64,000 bases of DNA. Source: Phytophthora quininea. Its lineage: Eukaryota; Oomycota; Peronosporomycetes; Peronosporales; Peronosporaceae. Of the stretch, positions 19,535-28,566 are shown piece by piece. Both the position numbers and the translations under genes were made by a program. The notes beneath the pieces are model-generated. The model was given only the letters and a program-made list of their open reading frames with translations, was not told the DNA's origin and ran no database searches. Location of the stretch: assembly GCA_011947345.1 (NCBI GenBank), contig JAAVTG010001003.1, positions 186,001-250,000 of the forward strand, written 5' to 3'. Within the stretch, counting starts at the first letter, position 1. Each line of letters opens with the position of its first letter.

Positions 19535-21583
19535 TCATAGATTGTTGTCACGCGCGTATCGGAGCGCTTCAAGTCGTTCGGCTAGCGGCTTGTGGGAGCG
19601 CTCCACGAACAACATTCTGATATCCTGGCCAACGTGGTCATCTTCGACCATGAACTCGCGTCTGTCCGAGTTCTTACCTTCCTCGATATGGTAATAGTTG
19701 CAGTCCAGCGGAGGCGCGATCGTGCCGCGTGCACGTGCGATATGGTCGTGGATGCGCTTCTCGCACTTCTTAATCTTGTAGGAAGGATTGTACCAGCACA
19801 TTTCCTCAAACGAGTGCGACTTGACGCACCTCTTATTCGTGCACTTTGCGCCTTGCAGACAGTACGTGCGTTTGTCTTCGTTCAGCCATTCCCAGTCAAG
19901 ACCAGTGTCGACATGCAAGCAAACGCAGCTAACGTCTTCCTGGACTTGGTTGCCCCAGTAGTGAGACGCTTGGCGGCAGATTAGACGCTTGTACAGCGGA
20001 TTGTACGTCATTACCTCAAAATACGTGTGCGATAGCGGACACGTCAAGTCGTGGCTCTGCGGATACGGACACAACGTCGCTTTGGGCAACGCGTTCATAT
20101 GATTAATCATACGTGCAAACATGGCCATGCGGACGCGGTCGCTTTCTTTGGGTAGTTCAGTGGGGCGATCGTAGTAAAACTTGAATTCCGGCACAAGTTT
20201 GAGCAGAGCTTGCGATGGCACATTGCTCTGCTTCATCGCAAAGGCACCGGGAGGATGAGGAGACATGTTTTGTGGACTGGGGCTACCGGAACTAGGCGGA
20301 AGTGGAGGAGACATCTTCTGCGGACTAGATCCAGCAGAACTGGGGGTAAAGGAGGCTGTCCAACAGCACTACTGTAGTCTGGAGGTAGTGGCGGGGCTTG
20401 GAAAAGACTTGAGCCATCAAATCCCAATGACAGCGATAAGCTATGAGTGCTTTGACTCGAGTGGAAGCTTGGCGCCAAGGTGTTGAGCCCATTCATCGAA
20501 CTAAAATGATCTGGCGGCGGTAATGGTGGGGAGCTTTGCGAATTTCCAAAACCAGGGGTAGTGGAGGCTGCGATCGACCAATACTGCCGCTGTATCCTGG
20601 AGGTAACGGCGGTGTGTGTCCAATAGCACTGCCGTTTAAGCCTGAGGGCGACGACAATGCTCGATTCGGAAGACTGGTGCTTCTGTTTAGCCCCGGGGAC
20701 CTAACGCCGCTTGATTTGTTTGGATACTGGGAGGGCTCATGGTTGCCGTCGTATTCCCATTAGTAACAAGTTTCAAAAGCATTTCAAGCGACGTCGGATC
20801 CAATCCAGCTTGGTCGCCCTTAGCACTAGCAGCTTGACGAATCAACGTTGCCAGATCCGCATTAGGATCACTAATTAAGCCACTTGGAATAAGATTGCTC
20901 GCTGACGGTTTGCACACTTCGAATTCGCCTGCAAGCGTCGGCATGGCTGCCCCAATTGCACTTAAACAACTGCAAAGTTCGAGACGTTCACTCTCTGACA
21001 ACGCACGATCGCTTCTCGAGCGCACATTGCCAATCGTACGCACTCCAGAGCACGCCCAACGCACTCTCTCCACCAGATTGCTTAGTTCATCATTAAAGCC
21101 TGCTTTCTGGTGCAGTGCTTCTCTTAGATCTTCGATCCTGTTGATAAGTTTGACGCCCCGTTCCATGGGGATCTTGAGGTACTGCATATACACCACCAAA
21201 AGCGCTTCAAAGGCGTCCCTGAATTCTTGTGCACGCCCCTGCTTTAATTCGTCGCATAACTTGGTGACACAGTCCGCAGCTTGAGATTTCTTATTCACGT
21301 CGTCAATCCACGAAAGTAGACCTTTGTTGTGGTCCACATTAAGTGTATGGTTTAACACGGTTGCCAAGACGCCGTCGGCACTATTTATTTCGGACCGCAG
21401 CTGGCTCAGACTCTGCAAGTGGCGCTCCTGCACTTTGCTCTTGACGGCGGACAGCAGCTCGCCCTGCTCGCGGATGGCGTCGGTGATGAGCTTGTCCACG
21501 GCCACCAGCAGCTGCTCTCGCTGCTGCGACTGGAAGTCCGACAGCAGGTCGTCCAGACTCAGCACCGGGCCGTCGGACGCCAT
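19535..21583 (-). CDS. CCCH-type zinc-finger protein, paralog 2
   Basis: Paralog of the gene at 17621-19389, on the opposite strand. From the ATG at 21583 the helical N-terminus (LSLDDLLSDFQSQQREQLLV) and the C-terminal fingers (CPLSHTYFEVMTYNPLYKRL, CVKSHSFEEMCWYNPSYKIK) align along their whole length with paralog 1. The middle is longer and very rich in proline and serine (PPLPPSSGSPSPQNMSPHPP). Three frame changes, at the C/G runs 20691-20694, 20555-20558 and 20343-20347, all fit single lost bases and all lie in this low-complexity linker. Full length would be about 683 residues. The fingers are intact, so both copies may be functional. A recent inverted duplication with divergence is the simplest origin. 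Confidence 0.75.
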
Positions 21584-21701
21584 AGAGTCACTCCTTCCAA
21601 ACAATTGCAGTTTTCACGGGCAAAACAAATCATAGTTTCACTAGAGTGACATCCACCCGGAAGAATGCCATTTTGTGAACTTCAAGCAAAGAAGAAAAAG
21701 A

Positions 21702-22815
21702 ATGCCTCCCACGTGTATGAAGTGGCTCGTGCCGCCGCGCGATGGCGCTCCTACCCCTATGGCATTACTGGTGCAGTGGTTGCAGCTGCACTATACGGCG
21801 TACAGGGATTCTTGGGGCCTTCGGTCGGCCATGCTGTGCGAGCTGCTGCTGGAGATGGAGAAAGCGGGGGTGCGCAACTGTTCGGCTCCCGTTCTCCAGA
21901 ACAAGATCAGGAGGCTAAAGGAGCAGCTGAGAGCCAAGCAGACCGCCTCTGCGGACTTTAGCTTGTATGAAAACCAACTAAGAGGGATTTTAAACACACG
22001 AAAAACGACGTGGACGCTGAAGCATTGGATCGTGCCGTCCCCGACTGGCGGCCCTGCTGCCATGACGCTGATGGTCAATTGGCTGCAACGCAATTTCCGG
22101 CAATACCAAGAAGCCGGCCGGTCCCAGGAGGAGATGCTACGTGCGCTGGGGAAAGAGATCCAAAGCGGTGGGTACGTTCACTTCTCGTTTACCATAGTAA
22201 GAAGTCGATTTTTTCGATCTCCGACGTAAGATTCGAGCGAAGAAGACGTTGCCGCAAGTCTTGAGGCAATATGAAGACGCACTCCAAACCATTTTTGCTG
22301 TTGAACACGAGTCCAGTGAAATCGGTGAAGATGACAAGGATCATGACGCAGACACCAGTCCACACGTTCAAGTTCGTGACACCAGATCCAGTGGCCGAAT
22401 TAGTGAAATCAGACCCAGTTCATTTGTTCGTGACACCAGATCCAGCGCGAGAAACAGCCTAGCCGAAGACCAGATCAGTGATACGGACACCACCAGTTTC
22501 CAGGAGATCTACTTTGAGAGTCGCTCGGAGAGTGATGTTGGTGCCAGTTGTGATGAGACCGACAACGCCAGGCTCGACGAGAGTGAGGATGTTGCTCTCG
22601 ACACTGAGGAAGACAATAAGAGCAACCGCCCACCCGGTCGGGTGAAACGTGAGCAGCCCGGAGTCTCCGCTCGCGCTCCGATTGTTGTCGATGGAGAGCA
22701 GACAGAAGATGAGATCAACCGGGTATTTACGCTATTGAACAAAAGGCACCAACTGACCCGACAAGGAGTTGCCCGCGAGGTCATCGACAGATTTCTTCCT
22801 TTACCCAGGTCGTGA
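21702..22815 (+). pseudogene. Repeated ORF with tandem SANT/Myb-like modules, copy B
   Basis: Plus-strand relative of 2745-4126 and the better preserved copy. The likely start is the ATG at 21702. Module 1 is KWLVPPRDGAPTPMALLVQW to NKIRRLKEQLRAK. Module 2, about 85 residues on, is KHWIVPSPTGGPAAMTLMVN to EEMLRALGKEIQSGG. Both share W-x-VP, a glycine/proline turn, a V-x-WLQ helix and a final acidic helix, as SANT/Myb-like domains might. The frame shifts in the T run near 22210, here by an apparent extra base. It then runs through RRKIRAKKTLPQVLRQYEDA into the acidic serine-rich tail to about 22740. Ankyrin-like sequence starts soon after. DNA binding is inference and the family name is not known to me. 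Confidence 0.5.
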
Positions 22816-22894
22816 GCGTGATAGTTCACCCGGCAGAGCTGTGGATACTTGTAGGGAATGTGGATGGAGTGCAAAAGTGACCGGAAGGGAATTC

Positions 22895-24063
22895 AAGGGC
22901 ATTATCCTACGGTTGTGTCTACCTGGTGAGATCCGAGACAGGTTGCCACACATCGTGAAATTGATCACGATCCTCGTCATGTCGCCCGTGGAGGCGACGA
23001 TGGAAGCGGCTCGATCGAGGCAGACGCAGCGGCTGCAGAAACTACTGGAGCGATCCGACTGCTACTTCACTTCTGCTGCAGAGAGAATGACCACTTGGAA
23101 GCATTAAAGTTGCTCTCTAGTAACAAAAATTGGGGTCTCAATCGGATCTGTGGCTTGGAAGATCAAGATGGTAGAGTTCGTTAGCAAGTAAATCCACAAC
23201 AGATGCTTTCTCGAAGGTCACATCACCGCGCTGTCGTCGGCTATTGCGGAAGGACGTTTAGAAGTCGCTCAATAATTTCCGTTGGGATATCCAGAGAGCT
23301 ACATTGCTAGCCATCTCTGAATATTATGTCTCCATTGTGGAGATGATTCACCAAAACGTCTCGCCGCTTATGCGCGCAAACGGAAACATGACGAAAGGCA
23401 CTCTTCTGATGCACATGATGCACCTCAAAAGTGAGAATTTTGAAAACGTTGGTGACGAAGAGAGTAATTCCAGATACTGTGATTGATAAGGCGAAAGAAG
23501 CTACTGTCGCCTGTGGAGAGGCAGACTTAGGGAACGTCGTGTACCAAGCAAGAAAATTCTTTCCAGAAAATGTAATGTCGTTGTTTGTGACGGAAGTTAT
23601 TAGGAGGTGATGCCTGCATTCCGGGGACGGCTTCGCCGTTGGATTCAAGAAAGCTGCCAACAACTGAAGCCTCGACACTATTCGGTACTTGCTGGGCTAA
23701 GAGAGAGTTTCTTCGAAAGTCATTACTCATGCGTTCATTTACCGAAGTGTGGTAGTGGAGGAGCGGTTTCAAGAGCAAAAGACTGACCCCGAAGTGATCA
23801 ACGAGCTGCCCAAATGTGCGGCTCGGACAGGACATTTTCCGATTGCTCGTACCCTCATGGACAGCCCCCATGTGACGGAGGAAATGAAAGACAAGGCACT
23901 CATTACTGTTGCTGAACGAGGAAAAAGCGGTGCGAGGAAGTTCATCGGCAGACGATATTCTTGCCGGTGGTCTCAAGAGGCTCTGAAGAAGGCTCTTGAA
24001 GTTGCGAAAGACGGCAACGTCGTGTTGGCTTTGCGTGATCGGATCTGCAACTTAGATCCGTAG
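22895..24063 (+). pseudogene. Ankyrin-like repeat protein, decayed 5' and conserved 3' part
   Basis: Plus-strand member of the ankyrin-like family. It begins with LPGEIRDRLPHIVKLITILV, then SPVEATMEAARS and LQKLLERSDCYFTSAAE. Many stops and frame changes follow (23110-23750), with recognisable islands such as VIDKAKEATVACGEADLGNV. From 23821 the sequence is nearly identical to the copy at 34559-34801: TGHFPIARTLMDSPHVTEEM, GKSGARKFIGRRYSCRWSQE and ALRDRICNLDP to the stop. The sharp change from decayed to near-identical sequence suggests the 3' part was overwritten by gene conversion. Confidence 0.65.
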
Positions 24064-25223
24064 TCATTTTACGTCAAACTGGTCATTCTTTTGCTCTAAA
24101 AGTTACAGCAGTGGTCTACTAGTAGTTCATAACTTTATTTCTTTAGACACCATGGACAGTGTGACCCGAGGTGTTAAGCGGCTTAATATGGCCTGAAGCT
24201 GTGTCTATCATCGACGATCTATGGTGGATTGCCGAACGTGGGTAATGTGATCGACGAGTTCTTGATGACTCCCGTCGAAGCAAGCGGCAAAGCTGCTGCA
24301 GCGGGCCAAATGGAATGGTTGATAAAATTGCTTTTCAGACCGGACTGCTACGCCACTACGGAAGCTATCGTTGCCGCTGGGTCAAATGGCCATCTCGAAG
24401 CGATGAAATTCCTTTGGGTGCACAAAGGATTCTTCTCCATGGACTATATATTTACAACCGCAATTGAACACTGCAGCTGGCCGTGGTTTTGCTGATGTCG
24501 TTGCGCATTTGGGAGAACGATACTCAGCATTTCCGTCGTCCTGCGCTCTCAAATGCGATTTCTGGCGGTCATTTAGAAGTGGTGAAGGTGTTGCTTCAAC
24601 CTGATGGGATTCGTTGGAAGATTACGGAAGTTGTCGACCAAGCTGTGGCGGGAGGACAAAGTGCTATCGTGGCGCTGATTCATGAACGCTCCCCGGCACT
24701 GGCTCAAGGGTTTTCTTTCGAAGCAAAGGACCTATTTACTCACATGGTTCGCTTTGGAGAGTCAAGAAGCGTGAGGTATCTGTATGATCACGGTTTGTGG
24801 GGTGTACATGAGGTATTAGCAATCGCTGTCGTGACGGCTTCTGCCAAAGGACTTATCGTCCTGGCTCGGTACTTGTCCGAGAAGGAAACATTTTCTGCTG
24901 GTGAGATTAATGCTGCGTTTGTGGAGGTAGCTAGACACCGTCGCATTGCGATCGCGAACTTCCTCTACGACAAGCAAACTGTTTCTTCCGACGTGATCCA
25001 TGAGCTATTTGAGCACGCCATCAAGGCTGCCCACTTCCCGATTGTAAAGCTCCTGATTGATAGTCCACATGAATCGCAGAACATAAAGGACACAGCGCTG
25101 GAGACTGTGGCGCGTGGTGGCAAGGTCAGAGCGAAGAAATTCATCGCGACGCATTCGTGCTGGACTCGAGGTACTTTGCTCCAAGCTCTGCAAGGTACAG
25201 ACGACGTTCAGATTCAAGTGGCT
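23821..25223 (+). repeat. Inverted repeat arm L (1,403 bp)
   Basis: These 1,403 bases match 33399-34801 in inverted orientation with no length change across the whole arm (position p pairs with 58622-p at both ends). I found only two substitutions in the stretch I compared base by base (near 24097 and 24150), and the encoded proteins are identical up to the end. The arms are separated by 8.2 kb holding seven genes. Both borders fall inside ankyrin-like coding sequence that continues, much diverged, on the far side. Confidence 0.85.
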
Positions 25224-25256
25224 TTGAGCATCAAGCTCGCTAATGCGCCAATCTAG
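24229..25256 (+). pseudogene. Ankyrin-like repeat protein, arm L copy
   Basis: Ankyrin-like repeats in two frames. The first (24229-24492) carries VIDEFLMTPVEASGKAAAAG, the family's N-terminal block, and SNGHLEAMKFLWVHKGFFS. The second (24483-25256) carries ALSNAISGGHLEVVKVLLQP, EVVDQAVAGGQSAIVALIHE, SVRYLYDHGLWGVHEVLAIA, then KAAHFPIVKLLIDSPHESQN and the stop. In between, the intermediate frame holds a better family match (AAGRGFADVVAHLGERYS), so two close frame changes occurred. They are shared by the copy at 33366-34393, which makes them real and older than the duplication or conversion. No in-frame ATG precedes 24229. The last residues (ALSIKLANAPI) differ from the other copy. Confidence 0.65.
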
Positions 25257-25292
25257 TCGTGCCACCGTTAACGCGCGAATGAATTACTCGCC

Positions 25293-26315
25293 TCAATAGC
25301 TAGACTTTACGTTGGTGGTCTTGGTTTGTTGGATGATGACGTTCTTTCCTTCAGCAGGTCGTGTGCATCGTACAGCTTTTGTGTTCTTCCAGAGACCTCG
25401 ACCATCACGCTCTCGCTTCATCGAGCCAAGCACCGTATAACCGTCCGGAATCCCACCACGAGTGAGTTCTGCTGTTGCCTCTGCCGATAAATCTCCTTTC
25501 CAGACACGAAACTCGTCGATCAGTCCGTGGAAAGGATACCAAGCTACTCTGGGGAAGCGAACACGAAGTATACTTGGAAACGTGTTGAACCCGCTGTTGC
25601 CAATTTGTCCATTGGCCAACTGGGACCACCGAGTGATCAGCGAGCCAAACGTCGACCAAACATTTTCGCCATCTAGATATACGTCCTGACGCTGGAGTTT
25701 GAAGTCGTAAGTCAACGCCAAGTGATACCAGCAGTTGGTCTTTATGTCTTGAGCGACGGGCTTCTGCTCATCTATAACAGAGCAGACCAGATTCCGTTTA
25801 GCGTCCACGAGAACGAACTGGCACGGGTGAAAGACTGGCGCTCGATCCCCCAGAGCACTCGGCTGAAGTCCGTAGATGGCTCCTCCTGCGTCCTGGTTGA
25901 TGGTGGCAGGGAACACACAGAACCAGACGTCGAAGCTGAAGCTCTCGCCTTGGATCGAACTGAACTCGAAGGTACCGCCACGCCATGACCCTGCAGGAGG
26001 CGGCTGCTCCAGTTTGGCAAAGGAAAGTCTCGCTCGGTTGTCTCCGACCAGCAGTCCAGGCAGATAAGACGCTTTTGATTCCGGGTCGGCAAACTGCAGA
26101 GACCGCGCTTGCATGTACCGCTGCTTCCACTGTCGCGGTTGGCTCGGAAAGTCAGTCGTTATTTCTCCACTTTGAAGTCGCTTTCGCCAAAACAAATTGT
26201 CCGATAGCATGTACAGAGCCCTGGAGTTGACGTGCGAGAAGCCAAATACTTCAAAACCCGACAAGAAGCTGCATATGGCTTGGAAGATGTCCGTGGGTAG
26301 TTGAGACAGCAACAT
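25293..26315 (-). CDS. F-box protein with LamG/concanavalin A-like domain
   Basis: Intact 340-residue gene. The ATG at 26315 is chosen because it opens directly on the F-box: MLLSQLPTDIFQAICSFLSG, about residues 1-45, then NLFWRKRLQSGEI. After a linker (WKQRYMQARSLQF) comes a concanavalin A-like/LamG fold of about 170 residues with ESFSFDVWFCVFPA, VLVDAKRNLVCSVIDEQKPV, NCWYHLALTYDFKLQRQDVY (the signature strand with LDG after it) and FHGLIDEFRVWKGDLSAEAT. F-box proteins recruit targets to SCF ubiquitin ligases. The jelly-roll domain often binds sugars or protein ligands. Two relatives lie within 7 kb. A cytosolic, glycan- or glucan-recognising ubiquitin adaptor is my inference. Confidence 0.8.
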   Translation of the reverse strand: MLLSQLPTDIFQAICSFLSGFEVFGFSHVNSRALYMLSDNLFWRKRLQSGEITTDFPSQPRQWKQRYMQARSLQFADPESKASYLPGLLVGDNRARLSFAKLEQPPPAGSWRGGTFEFSSIQGESFSFDVWFCVFPATINQDAGGAIYGLQPSALGDRAPVFHPCQFVLVDAKRNLVCSVIDEQKPVAQDIKTNCWYHLALTYDFKLQRQDVYLDGENVWSTFGSLITRWSQLANGQIGNSGFNTFPSILRVRFPRVAWYPFHGLIDEFRVWKGDLSAEATAELTRGGIPDGYTVLGSMKRERDGRGLWKNTKAVRCTRPAEGKNVIIQQTKTTNVKSSY

Positions 26316-26469
26316 GGTCACCCCGATAGAAGTTCGGAAGTGAACAGCCCGGAGCCAGACGCTGCAGCAACTTCTTGGGTTGAAATGAAAGCCCACACCA
26401 TCAAAACGTGCTCGGAGAGAAAACATCAGCATCATGAAATAAACGTACCATTTCCAGCTTTTACTCTCC

Positions 26470-27323
26470 TTAGTCTCCGATATTCAGATCAGACAGTTTG
26501 TCCGTGATGGCCTTATCCTCGTCTGCAGCTTCCGTCGTCTCCTTCTTAGCCTCATCCAGAGCCTTGACAAAGCTCGACACCGTCGGGTCGTCAATGTTGA
26601 TGAACGCGATCAGACGCAACGGAGTCGAGCGCTTCTCGGCGCAGAAGCGCACCGACTCACGCACAATTTCCTTTGCCCCAAGGTCTCGAGGGTAGCCGAA
26701 GATGCCCGTGGAGATGCCAGGCATTGCCACCGACGACAGTCCCAGTCTGTCCGCTTCAGTCAGAGCGTTCCACACTGCTCGACGCAGTTGAATCTCGTGC
26801 TCTTCAGTGGGGACGACAGGCGGCCCACATTGGGACCGGCTGTGTGGATCACGTGCTTGCACGGCAGCTTGCCCGCCGCTGTCGTCACTGTGTCTCCGAC
26901 CTCCATCTCTCCGTGCTGTTTGATCCAGCGAGAGCTCTCTCTTTGGATGCTCGAGCCTCCTTTGCGCACGATCGCTGCGGCAAGTCCTCCGCCGTGCATC
27001 AGCCGCGTGTTGGCTGCATTGACGATGGCGTCTGCTGTGCATACAGTGAGGTCTCCTTGTATCACCAGCAGCTCCGGGTAGGAAGAGTCTCCATTGGGCT
27101 TCCACTGCCTCAACACTTTGCCTCCGAGATCTTCAGCGGTTGCTGACTCCTCCAATACTGCTGTAGACGCCGTACTGGGAAGTTTTGAAGCAGATTGCTT
27201 TACGGCGTCATTCGCCAGCTTCGACACCGATGGTTTGGCCGTTGTAGACGCATCAGCCGTCGCTGTAGCGCTCTTGGTCGCCATCCTGGAGATGCCGCGT
27301 CCCAACGATTTCCAACCCCACAT
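26470..27323 (-). CDS. Macro-domain protein (ADP-ribose hydrolase type)
   Basis: MacroD-like protein expected to bind ADP-ribose and remove it from proteins. The ATG at 27323 gives a basic, Ser/Ala/Thr-rich N-terminus (MWGWKSLGRGISRMATKSAT) that could be a mitochondrial leader. The macro domain then reads LLVIQGDLTVCTADAIVNAA, NTRLMHGGGLAAAI (catalytic Asn and glycine loop), HVIHTAGPNVG and, one frame over, LRRAVWNALTEADRLGLSSV, AMPGISTGIFGYP (second loop) and a C-terminal acidic tail to 26470. The change of frame lies at the CCC run 26824-26826 (plus strand) and fits one lost base. Joined length is about 284 residues with every key motif present. It is divergent, 65 bases apart, from the F-box gene at 27389, so they may share a promoter. 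Confidence 0.85.
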
Positions 27324-27388
27324 TCTCTGCGACGTGTGACGACATGGCTACATTCGAATGTGACTACTTCAACTAGAGATCTTGAGCG

Positions 27389-28480
27389 ATGCGGCCAGAT
27401 CTGCTGCCTGCGGACGTCGTGGAGACGACGTTGTCCTTCCTGACGGGCTTCGATGCCTTCAGCTTGTCGCACTCGAGTCGCGACTGGCTCTGTTACCTCT
27501 CAGACGGCTCGTTCTGGCGTCGTAGACTTCGAGGCAACGGCATCGAGGCACAGGGACCGCCCTGGATGAACCAGATAAAGGGACGATCGTTCCGCCTGAA
27601 GCAGCGCATGAGTACGATCTTCCAGAGAGAACTGGGACAACAGTGGAAGAAGCGCTACATGCAGGAGAAGTCGGTGCTGTTCCGAGGCATGGGCTCGAGA
27701 GAGTTCCTCAACAGACACCAGCGAGGGCCGTACGCTTACTTGGAGCACAATGCAGCAACGGAGTCAAGACATCAGAGACCGATGGACTACTTTGCAGGCA
27801 GTCGAAGTCTCAGCTTCGATGTGTGGCTCTGTCTGCTGCCAGATACGAGGACAGGAACGACGACGCGCCATCACGGTCGATGTGGAGGAGGTGTCGTGTA
27901 CGCTCTGGATTGTGACGACCTTGGCGGCGATCGATGGCAACCGGTCGTTGTAGACTCCAAGTACAATCTCTATTGCTCCTTACTGGAAGCGAAGACGATG
28001 GTGGCGAGCAACTTGGAGGCGAATCGATGGTTCCATCTCGCACTCACCTACGACCATGACTTCCAGATACAAAAAGTCTATCTGGACGGCAAGATAGTGC
28101 ACTCCGAGACAGGATCAAGACGCCGTGCGTGGACTCGAATGGCGTACCAGCAGATCGGGACCGGCCACATCGCTGCAGGTGAGGGGGACTTCCCTTATCC
28201 AGGATACTGCGGAGCTTACGATTTCCGCGGTCTGATTGACGAATTCCGCGTGTGGCAAGGAGTGCTGTCAGATAAAGAAGTTGTGGAGTTGGCGCACGGC
28301 GGAACGTTGTCTCGGACCGCGTGGGCTTGTTTGAAGCTGCCAGGACGTCAAGCTGTGGGCTCGGATCTGGAGTGGGTGCACTGTACCCGTCCAGCCGAGG
28401 GGGCAATGTGGAAATCGTACGTGAATACTGTGTTAGAAGAGCGCGAACCGTTAGCACGTTCTCCACCTTCCGAGCTTTGA
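27389..28480 (+). CDS. F-box protein with LamG/concanavalin A-like domain
   Basis: Intact 363-residue gene starting MRPDLLPADVVETTLSFLTG, which is the F-box itself, with SDGSFWRRRLRG completing it. A linker (QQWKKRYMQEKSVLFRGMGS) leads into the LamG-like domain: SRSLSFDVWLCLLPDTR, VVVDSKYNLYCSLLEAKTMV, NRWFHLALTYDHDFQIQKVY, YDFRGLIDEFRVWQGVLSDK, then a conserved HCTRPAEG tail shared with its relatives. It differs from the gene at 25293-26315 by a longer linker and a histidine/glycine-rich insert near residue 155. Shared promoter region with the macro gene is likely. The GH16 glucan enzyme gene starts about 85 bases after its stop in the same direction. Role as for its relative. Confidence 0.82.
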   Translation: MRPDLLPADVVETTLSFLTGFDAFSLSHSSRDWLCYLSDGSFWRRRLRGNGIEAQGPPWMNQIKGRSFRLKQRMSTIFQRELGQQWKKRYMQEKSVLFRGMGSREFLNRHQRGPYAYLEHNAATESRHQRPMDYFAGSRSLSFDVWLCLLPDTRTGTTTRHHGRCGGGVVYALDCDDLGGDRWQPVVVDSKYNLYCSLLEAKTMVASNLEANRWFHLALTYDHDFQIQKVYLDGKIVHSETGSRRRAWTRMAYQQIGTGHIAAGEGDFPYPGYCGAYDFRGLIDEFRVWQGVLSDKEVVELAHGGTLSRTAWACLKLPGRQAVGSDLEWVHCTRPAEGAMWKSYVNTVLEEREPLARSPPSEL

Positions 28481-28566
28481 GCACAATGGCAGCTTAGTTT
28501 GTTGATTGATGTTTTGTGACGTCTCCGCTATCGGCGAATTGGGAGAAACGACGCAGAACATGCCTC

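Noticed and set aside
24816..25001. Minus-strand ORFs inside the ankyrin arms, also seen at 33621-33806
   Set aside because: They are identical in both arms only because the arms are identical; the ankyrin reading on the other strand explains the conservation.
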